Shown piece by piece: positions 49,838-55,619 of a stretch of DNA of 55,619 nucleotides. The notes under the pieces are model-generated. The model saw nothing but the letters and a program-made list of their open reading frames with translations, did no database searches and had not been told where the DNA came from. The position numbers and the translations under genes are program-made. The DNA is taken from the NCBI GenBank assembly GCA_028824555.1, contig JAPPDJ010000160.1, positions 1 through 55,619 on the forward strand, in the 5' to 3' direction. This DNA comes from Gammaproteobacteria bacterium (GTDB lineage: Bacteria > Pseudomonadota > Gammaproteobacteria > Pseudomonadales > Azotimanducaceae). Within the stretch, counting starts at the first letter, position 1; every line of letters begins with the position of its first letter.

Positions 49838-50764
49838 GTGAATCAGGAACTGAATGTCGTCGCCACCGGCCTCAAGTTTCCGGAGGGCCCGATCGCCATG
49901 CCCGACGGTTCCGTGCTCCTCGTCGAGATCGCTCGCGGCACCCTTTCCCGGGTGGAACCGGGCGGCAAGGTCGAGGTGGTTGCTCAAACAGGCGGCGGCC
50001 CGAACGGCGCTGCCATCGGCCCGGGCGGGCATTGCTACATCTGCAATAACGGCGGCTTCGATTGGGTGGAGCGGCGCGGACGCATCTATCCCGGCGATCA
50101 GGCAGCGGATTACACCGGCGGGCGGATCGAGCGGGTCAACCTTGGCACGGGCGCTGTGGAGACGATCTATGAAGCGGCCGACGGCGTTCGCCTTTGCGGC
50201 CCGAACGACCTGGTGTTCGACGCCCACGGTGGCTTCTGGTTCACCGACCACGGCAAGAACCGACCGAGAGACCGCGATCGCACGGGCGTTTTCTATGCCA
50301 AGGCGGATGGCTCCCACATCGAGGAGGTCATCTTCCCGCTCGAAGCGCCCAACGGCATAGGCCTATCCCCCGATGGGGACGAGCTCTATGTTGCGGAAAC
50401 GCCAACGGGCAGGCTGTGGGCATGGCCTCTCGCCGGCCCCGGCAAACTCGCCGGTGAACGTGCCGACCGACCCGACGGCGGCCGGCTTCTGCGCGGTCGG
50501 CAAGGATACTTCCTGTTCGATTCGCTGGCGGTGGCGGCGGATGGTGGCGTCTGCATCGCCACCATCATTGACGGCGGCGTCACCACCGTCTACCCCGACG
50601 AACGCGAGCCGAAGTTCGTCCCCATGCCCGACCGGCTGACGACCAACGTCTGCTTCGGCGGCGAGGATCTAACCACCGCCTACATCACGCTCTCCTCCAC
50701 CGGTCAACTGGTGTCGATGCCGTGGGACACGCCTGGGGCACCCCTCAACCACTTGAACGTCTGA
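49838..50764 (+). CDS. SMP-30/gluconolactonase family protein
   Basis: The 308-residue six-bladed beta-propeller starts GLKFPEGPIAMPDGSVLLVE, where the metal-binding Glu follows FP, and has CGPNDLVFDAHGGFWFTDHG (Asn and Asp ligands), NGIGLSPDGDELYVAETPTG (second Asn/Asp) and LTTNVCFGGEDLTTAYITLS. Family members hydrolyse sugar or other lactones using a divalent metal. There is no signal peptide. The GTG start has AAGGAA close upstream. It precedes tctCBA on the same strand but is separated from it by a 245-bp repeat region. Confidence 0.88.
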   Translation: MNQELNVVATGLKFPEGPIAMPDGSVLLVEIARGTLSRVEPGGKVEVVAQTGGGPNGAAIGPGGHCYICNNGGFDWVERRGRIYPGDQAADYTGGRIERVNLGTGAVETIYEAADGVRLCGPNDLVFDAHGGFWFTDHGKNRPRDRDRTGVFYAKADGSHIEEVIFPLEAPNGIGLSPDGDELYVAETPTGRLWAWPLAGPGKLAGERADRPDGGRLLRGRQGYFLFDSLAVAADGGVCIATIIDGGVTTVYPDEREPKFVPMPDRLTTNVCFGGEDLTTAYITLSSTGQLVSMPWDTPGAPLNHLNV

Positions 50765-50784
50765 TCCCGACGATGCCATCACGT

Positions 50785-50995
50785 GGAAGGCAGGGAACAA
50801 GACCGCCTCCCCGCCACCGAGAGGCCCGTCTCGCGGGGAGGCGGCTGGTCGCAGCTTGCGACCCTTGGTTGCTTCGCCTTCGGCGCGAGGAGCGTGAAAG
50901 GCCCTCGCTTCGAATGCCGTGTGGGACCGCGCCATCTGGCCGGCACCTTGGTGTTGGCTCGGCTTCGAGATTCATTCTTGGTTTATCAATCTGTT
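50785..50995 (-). repeat. 'LEAEP' dispersed repeat, copy C (inverted)
   Basis: Read on the minus strand it contains TTGATAAACCAAGAATGAAT, CTCGAAGCCGAGCCAACACC, GGTGCCGGCCAGATGGCGCG, GGCGAAGCAACCAAGGG and CCCGCGAGACGGGCC. The spacing from CGAAGCC to CGCGAGAC is 132 nt, as in copies A and B. It fills nearly the whole gap between the lactonase and tctC, so the tctC promoter would have to be inside or at the edge of the element. Confidence 0.75.
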
Positions 50996-51009
50996 GCGCG
51001 ATTTGTTCC

Positions 51010-51993
51010 ATGCGAGACAGCGCGTCGGCCCTGAGGCGTTCCCTTAAGAGAGTGCAGGGCTTCTTGGCCGGGCTCACCTTGGTAGGCGCCCTTTCCGTCG
51101 GGGCAGAATCGATCCACGTCGTCATCCCCGCCGGGCCAGGCGGCGGCCTCGACGGCACGGCGCGCGAGTCTGGCCGGATTCTCAGAGACCTCGGCCTCGT
51201 CGAGTCCGTGTCCTTCGAGAACCTCTCCGGCGGCGGTGGCGGACGGGCAATGGGATGGTTCATGGAGAACGCCGGTCGCCACGACTTCCCGCTGCTGGTC
51301 AATTCGTCGCCGCTCATCGTTCGAAGCCTGCATGGCCTGTTCCCCTACAGTTTTCGTGACCTAACCCCGGTGGCAGCACTGATTGCCGACTACGGCGTCT
51401 TCGTGGTCGCCGCCGATGCGCCGAAGACGGGCTGGGAAGCCACGCTCGGGCGCCTGCGCGAGGATCCCGGTGCGATCGTCGTCGGAGGCGGCTCCGTGCG
51501 CGGCAGCCTCGATCACATCGTGCTTGCGCTCGCGCTGGAAGCGGGTGGCATCGATCCACGCCAAGTGCGCTACCTGCCCTACGACGGCGGCGGCAAGGCG
51601 ATGCTGGCATTGCTTGGAGGCGAAGTGGCCATGCTTTCCACCGGCCTCGGCGAGACCATGCCCTTCATCGAAGCCGGCGAGGTGCGGCCGCTAGCCGTGA
51701 CCTCGCCGGAGCGCATCGGTGGCCTCGACACGCCCACCCTCACCGAACTCGGCTATCCCCTCGCCTTCGCCAACTGGCGTGGCATGTTCGGTGCCCGGGA
51801 GATGCCGGCCGAAGATCGCAGCCGTGCCATCGAGTGGTTCCGGGCGCTGCGCGCATCGCGGGAGTGGCAGGAAGTGCTTGCACGGCGTGGCTGGGCAACC
51901 CTCGACCACGACGGCGAAGACTACACGCGCTTTCTCGAGCGGCAGGAGGAACAGCTCCGCACGACCATGCAGGCGCTGGGCTTCGTCCGATGA
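51010..51993 (+). CDS. tctC: Tripartite tricarboxylate transporter binding protein TctC
   Basis: The 327-residue product has a signal peptide (GFLAGLTLVGALSVGAES), then IHVVIPAGPGGGLDGTARES (the ligand loop with the GGGxDxxAR motif), VGGGSVRGSLDHIVLALALE, LPYDGGGKAMLALLGGEVAM and LTELGYPLAFANWRGMFGAR, the TctC/Bug family pattern. It binds carboxylates in the periplasm and passes them to TctAB, encoded just downstream. No strong ribosome site precedes the ATG at 51010. tctB overlaps its stop by 4 nt. Confidence 0.92.
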   Translation: MRDSASALRRSLKRVQGFLAGLTLVGALSVGAESIHVVIPAGPGGGLDGTARESGRILRDLGLVESVSFENLSGGGGGRAMGWFMENAGRHDFPLLVNSSPLIVRSLHGLFPYSFRDLTPVAALIADYGVFVVAADAPKTGWEATLGRLREDPGAIVVGGGSVRGSLDHIVLALALEAGGIDPRQVRYLPYDGGGKAMLALLGGEVAMLSTGLGETMPFIEAGEVRPLAVTSPERIGGLDTPTLTELGYPLAFANWRGMFGAREMPAEDRSRAIEWFRALRASREWQEVLARRGWATLDHDGEDYTRFLERQEEQLRTTMQALGFVR

Positions 51994-52454
51994 CCCGGCG
52001 GATCGCGCCGCTCGCCTTTCTCGTCTTGGCCATCGCCTACGGCTGGATGGCGAACCGTATCGAACTCGATCCCTGGTCGGCGGCGGAAGCCCTCAACGCC
52101 CGCACCCTCCCGTTCATCTATGCCGTGTTGCTCGCGCTCCTCAGCGTGCCGCTCCTGGTGCGTGGAATGCAGGTGCAAGGCAACGCCGCTCAGGATCCTC
52201 CGAACCCGCGAGACTGGCGCGGCTGGCGCACCGCCGGCCTAATCGCCGCTGCCGTCGTGGCTTTCGGCCTCATGATTCCCTTCGCCGGGCTGTGGCCGTC
52301 CACGGTGCTGCTCTTGGTGGCATCACTGCTTGCCACCGGCGAACGTCGCTGGCTGGTGGTGCTGGGCGCCCCCGCCGCCCTGGCCCTCCTTGGCTGGCTC
52401 GTGGTGGAGAAGCTGCTCGGCGTCTATCTCGATCCCGGCCTCTGGTTCGACTGA
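51990..52454 (+). CDS. tctB: Tripartite tricarboxylate transporter small membrane subunit TctB
   Basis: The 154-residue product has four hydrophobic segments (PLAFLVLAIAYGWMA; TLPFIYAVLLALLSVPLLV; AGLIAAAVVAFGLMIPFAGL; LLLVASLLATGERRWLVVLG plus a final helix), the usual TctB size and layout. Sequence conservation in this family is low, and the position between tctC and tctA settles the call. Confidence 0.9.
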   Translation: MTRRIAPLAFLVLAIAYGWMANRIELDPWSAAEALNARTLPFIYAVLLALLSVPLLVRGMQVQGNAAQDPPNPRDWRGWRTAGLIAAAVVAFGLMIPFAGLWPSTVLLLVASLLATGERRWLVVLGAPAALALLGWLVVEKLLGVYLDPGLWFD

Positions 52455-52479
52455 GCCGTAGCACGCGTCTCAAGGGCCC

Positions 52480-53976
52480 ATGTGGGAAGGGATCATCACT
52501 GGCCTCGCCACGGCACTCGATCCGGGCAATCTCGCTTGGGTGGCGTTCGGCTGCCTCGCCGGCACCTTCATCGGCATGATGCCGGGGCTCGGTCCCATCA
52601 CCGCCATCGCCTTGATGATTCCGGTGAGCTATTCGATGGAACCGGCGGCGGGCCTCATCATGATGGCCGGCGTGTACTACGGCGCTGTGTTCGGCGGTTC
52701 CACGTCGTCCATTCTGATCAACGCCCCCGGCGTGGCATCGACGGTGGCAACCTCGTTCGACGGCTACCCCATGGCGCGACGAGGGCAAGCCGGCCGCGCT
52801 CTCGCGCTGGCGGCTTTTGCTTCCTTCGGCGGCGGCACCTTCGGGGCATTGGCGTTGATGCTGTTCGCAACTTCGCTCGCGAGCCTGGCGATGCAGTTTC
52901 AGTCGCCGGAATACACCCTCGTGCTGGTGTTTGCCCTGTCGAGCATCGCCGCCTTCGCCGAGCGCGGCAAGGTGCTAGCGTCGCTCATTTCCGCACTCGC
53001 CGGCCTAATGCTCGGAACCGTGGGCACGGATCCCTCGGCCGGCATCCAGCGCTTCACCTTTGGCCGTGCGGACCTTGCCGACGGCATTGGCTTCGTGCTG
53101 CTGGCGATGGCCACGTTCGCCTTGGCCGAGGCATTCCACATGCTGGTGCGGGGCGACTCGGAACCGGTGCCGGATCGCGTCGGCAAGCGCGTTCGGCTCC
53201 ATGCCGGCGACGCCCGCGCCATTGCCCCTACCGTGGGGCGGAGTTCCGTCCTCGGCTTCCTCGTCGGGGTATTGCCGGGCGCGGGAGCGACCCTCGCAAG
53301 CTTCTTCGCCTACGACCTGCAAAAACGCTTCCGGCGCGGCGACGAGGCCGACGCTGCACGCGGCGTGGCGGCACCGGAGTCCGCCAACAACGCCGCCTGC
53401 ACGGGTTCCTTCGTGCCATTGCTCACCCTCGGCATCCCCGGCTCCGGCACCACCGCCGTACTGCTCGGCGTGATGTTGAGCTACGGCATTCAACCGGGGC
53501 CGCGCCTCTTGGAAACGGAACCGGCGGTGTTCTGGGGCGTGATCGTGTCGATGTATCTCGGCAACCTCGTGCTGCTGGCGCTGAACCTGCCGCTCATCCC
53601 GTGGCTGTCGCGCATCATCCATCTCAAGCGCCGCGTGCTGATTCCGTTCGTGGTGGCCTTCTCGCTGCTCGGTGTCTATCTCACCTCGCTCAACCCGTTC
53701 GATGTCTTCCTCATGCTCGGCTTCGCCGTTGCCGCCTGCGCCCTGCGCCTGAACGGCTTCCCGATGGCGCCGCTGCTACTTGGCTTCATCTTGAGCCCGA
53801 TGCTCGAAGAGAACCTGCGCCGCACTCTCCTCCTCTCTGACGGCACCCTCGGCGTCTTTGTTGGCGCGCCCTTGACCATCGCCCTCCTCGCGGCCTGCCT
53901 CCTGGTCTGGGCCGTGCCGGCAGCACGCCTGCTCAGCGCACTGCGGTCACGCAACGCATCGCATCAGCGCGCCTAA
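52480..53976 (+). CDS. tctA: Tripartite tricarboxylate transporter large membrane subunit TctA
   Basis: The 498-residue product has about 11-12 membrane segments, with the conserved GCLAGTFIGMMPGLGPITAI, YYGAVFGGSTSSILINAPGV, VLGFLVGVLPGAGATLASFF, PESANNAACTGSFVPLLTLG and IPGSGTTAVLLG motifs. It is the main channel subunit of the sodium- or proton-driven carboxylate importer. It starts 25 nt after tctB. Confidence 0.94.
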   Translation: MWEGIITGLATALDPGNLAWVAFGCLAGTFIGMMPGLGPITAIALMIPVSYSMEPAAGLIMMAGVYYGAVFGGSTSSILINAPGVASTVATSFDGYPMARRGQAGRALALAAFASFGGGTFGALALMLFATSLASLAMQFQSPEYTLVLVFALSSIAAFAERGKVLASLISALAGLMLGTVGTDPSAGIQRFTFGRADLADGIGFVLLAMATFALAEAFHMLVRGDSEPVPDRVGKRVRLHAGDARAIAPTVGRSSVLGFLVGVLPGAGATLASFFAYDLQKRFRRGDEADAARGVAAPESANNAACTGSFVPLLTLGIPGSGTTAVLLGVMLSYGIQPGPRLLETEPAVFWGVIVSMYLGNLVLLALNLPLIPWLSRIIHLKRRVLIPFVVAFSLLGVYLTSLNPFDVFLMLGFAVAACALRLNGFPMAPLLLGFILSPMLEENLRRTLLLSDGTLGVFVGAPLTIALLAACLLVWAVPAARLLSALRSRNASHQRA

Positions 53977-54103
53977 CGGGCCCATGGAGTTACCGCGTAA
54001 GAGCCGACGCGCATTGCCGGGGCGCTTGCACTAGCGAACAGCGCGGAATGCCCCTACACTACGCGCCCTTGGGGAACACCAACGAGCCGGCGGGGAGGAT
54101 GCG

Positions 54104-54517
54104 GTGCGCAAAGGGTTCAGGCGACACGGCGAAGACGGGGGCGAAGAGAAGATCAACCTGACGCCCATGCTGGACGTCGTCTTCATCATGCTGATCTTCT
54201 TCATCGTCACCGCCACGTTCGTCAAGGAAGTTGGCCTCGATGTCAACCAGCCGGAGGACGACAAGCCGAAGACGGTGGACCCGGACAAGAAGAGCATCGT
54301 TGTGCGCATCACCAGCCGCGACCGCATCATCATCGCCCAACGCGATGTGGACATTCGCTCCGTGCGCGCCAACATCGAACGGCTGCACGCCGAGAACCCG
54401 GAAGCTCCGGTCATCATCCAGCCGCACCCGGAATCCACTACCGAGAAGATGATCCATGTCATGGACTCGGCACGGCAGGCGGGTGTGTACAACGTCTCGT
54501 TAGCCGCCGGCAATTGA
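54104..54517 (+). CDS. exbD: ExbD/TolR family biopolymer transport protein
   Basis: The 137-residue product has EEKINLTPMLDVVFIMLIFF followed by IVTATFVKEVGLDVNQPE, with the conserved membrane Asp (D24 in MLDVVFI), and a periplasmic domain. It is a proton-driven stator of the ExbBD-TonB or TolQR type. The start is a GTG. No exbB/tolQ or tonB lies beside it: the upstream neighbour is tctA and the downstream one a threonine aldolase. It is either an orphan or one of several exbD copies. Confidence 0.88.
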   Translation: MRKGFRRHGEDGGEEKINLTPMLDVVFIMLIFFIVTATFVKEVGLDVNQPEDDKPKTVDPDKKSIVVRITSRDRIIIAQRDVDIRSVRANIERLHAENPEAPVIIQPHPESTTEKMIHVMDSARQAGVYNVSLAAGN

Positions 54518-54552
54518 CGCGGGCTCCAGCCACACCTTCAGGATAACTGTCG

Positions 54553-55551
54553 TTGTCGACGGCCAAGGTCGTCGACCTGCGTTCGGACACGGTCACCCGG
54601 CCATGCGCCGCCATGCGCCACGCCATGGCTTCGGCCGAGGTGGGCGATGATGTCTATGGCGAAGACCCGACCGTAAACCGCCTTGAAAGCGCTTGCGCCG
54701 AGCGGCTCGGCTTCGAGTCCGGGCTCTTCGTTGCGAGCGGCACCCAATCGAATCTCGCCGCGCTCCTCACCCACTGCAGCCGAGGTGACGAGTACATCGC
54801 CGGGCAGATGGCGCACACCTACCGCTTCGAGGGCGGCGGCGCCGCGGTCTTCGGCGGCATCCAGCCGCAGCCGGTGCCGTTCGAGGCCGACGGCACGCTG
54901 GACCTCGAGGTGGTCGCTGCGGCGATCAAGCCGGACGACTTCCACTTTGCCCGCACTCGGCTCCTGTGCCTGGAGAACACCCAAGCCGGCAAGGCCCTAC
55001 CCCTGCCCTACCTCGTTCGAGCCAAAGCACTGGCAGAGCGCGAGGGCCTCGCGCTGCATCTCGACGGTGCGCGCTTGTTCAACGCCGCCAGCGCCGAGGG
55101 CGTTCCGGCAGCCGAGATCGCGGGACATTTCGACACGGTCTCGGTGTGCCTGTCGAAGGGCCTCGGGGCCCCGGTTGGATCCGTGCTGTGCGGCAGCGCC
55201 GTCTTCATCGACGAAGCCCGCCGCTGGCGCAAGGTGCTCGGCGGCGGGATGCGCCAAGCCGGCATGCTGGCGGCCGCCGGTTTGTATGCGCTCGAACACA
55301 ACGTCGAGCGCCTGAGCGAGGATCATCGGCGCGCGCAAGCACTGGCGAATGCCCTGGCGTCGCATGGACTGAACGTGACCTGTCACACCAACATGGTTTT
55401 CGTGGAGGATGTGCCCACCGCACGCATGGTGCAGGTGATGGACGCTGCCGGCGTGCTCGTCAGCGGATCCCGCTGGGTGGTCCACCTCGACGTCGATGAC
55501 GCCGACATCGAACACGCCGTCGGCGCCGCCTCTGCCTTGTTGGAGGGTTAG
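54553..55551 (+). CDS. ltaE: Low-specificity L-threonine aldolase
   Basis: The 332-residue PLP enzyme of the beta-eliminating lyase family reads VDLRSDTVTRPCAAMRHAMA, GDDVYGEDPTVNRLESACAE, LFVASGTQSNLAALLTHCSR, LHLDGARLFNAASA and SVCLSKGLGAPVGSVLCGSA, with K202 the PLP lysine. It splits threonine or allo-threonine to glycine and acetaldehyde. The start is a TTG at 54553 (MSTAKVVDLRSDT) 36 nt after exbD; the GATAACTG upstream gives no strong ribosome site. It ends 68 bp before the window edge. Confidence 0.92.
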   Translation: MSTAKVVDLRSDTVTRPCAAMRHAMASAEVGDDVYGEDPTVNRLESACAERLGFESGLFVASGTQSNLAALLTHCSRGDEYIAGQMAHTYRFEGGGAAVFGGIQPQPVPFEADGTLDLEVVAAAIKPDDFHFARTRLLCLENTQAGKALPLPYLVRAKALAEREGLALHLDGARLFNAASAEGVPAAEIAGHFDTVSVCLSKGLGAPVGSVLCGSAVFIDEARRWRKVLGGGMRQAGMLAAAGLYALEHNVERLSEDHRRAQALANALASHGLNVTCHTNMVFVEDVPTARMVQVMDAAGVLVSGSRWVVHLDVDDADIEHAVGAASALLEG

Positions 55552-55619
55552 CGCCGCCTTCTAGCCCGGATTATTCATGAATGCGCGTAGCGAGGGCGAC
55601 GAGACGCCGCTGTGGCTGG

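Noticed and set aside
49838-53976. Lactonase-tctCBA as one operon
   Set aside because: A 245-bp gap almost fully occupied by an inverted dispersed repeat separates the lactonase from tctC, so a single transcript cannot be claimed from sequence.

Overview
The window is a dense, high-GC (by eye about two thirds G+C) bacterial chromosome segment. The gene set points to a gammaproteobacterium: RecC, PspF/PspABC, a full-length HrpA, the 67-kDa type of SppA, YcgN (UPF0260), DUF1285, and a GspE-to-GspM type II secretion operon in canonical order. Two CaiB/BaiF CoA-transferases, ETF plus ETF-QO, a methylsuccinyl-CoA-dehydrogenase-like enzyme, a TctABC tricarboxylate transporter and an SMP-30 lactonase fit an aerobic heterotroph living on organic acids. 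I cannot place it below class. No rRNA, tRNA, CRISPR array or intact transposase was recognised.

Layout. 1-5.1 kb: the 5' end of recC, which runs off the left edge, a CoA-transferase, and a leftward group pspF - VOC protein - fused Fe-S/molybdopterin hydroxylase. 6.3-9.4 kb: an expanded phage-shock operon, pspA-pspB-pspC-GIN-domain protein plus two tandem PspB-like small membrane proteins, behind a candidate sigma-54 promoter and divergent from pspF. 9.5-17.5 kb: a glycerophosphodiesterase, then a tightly packed dnaX-ybaB-recR-rnd-ycgN-membrane protein run and a MoxR/VWA (CoxE-like) pair. 17.8-29 kb: hrpA, sppA, an isolated murF, a small lipoprotein, a periplasmic binding protein, moaA and a DUF1285 gene. 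29.3-33 kb: etf-QO divergent from etfBA. 33.3-43.4 kb: a VOC protein, pyrB, then gspEFGHIJKLM with ATGA-type overlaps. 43.6-49.6 kb: an orphan AAA ATPase, an acyl-CoA dehydrogenase, a second CoA-transferase, hemF and a BON lipoprotein. 49.8-55.6 kb: SMP-30 lactonase, tctCBA, a lone exbD and a threonine aldolase.

The most unusual property is the load of short palindromic and dispersed repeats. At least five families fill the intergenic gaps, and copies also sit in frame inside genes: the molybdopterin hydroxylase, glycerophosphodiesterase, the rnd 5' end, the gspH leader, the dnaX linker and probably hrpA. This resembles the palindromic elements that invade coding genes in Rickettsia. Several genes (hrpA, sppA, DUF1285, gspM) end on a TAG that is part of a CTAG at an element edge. 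Other points of interest are the Psp operon with PspB/PspC-tail hybrid proteins, a 24-bp-phased array of four small palindromes near 26 kb, and a ~200-nt dispersed element whose three copies have identical internal spacing.

All repeat and family assignments come from reading the sequence by eye; no database search was run.
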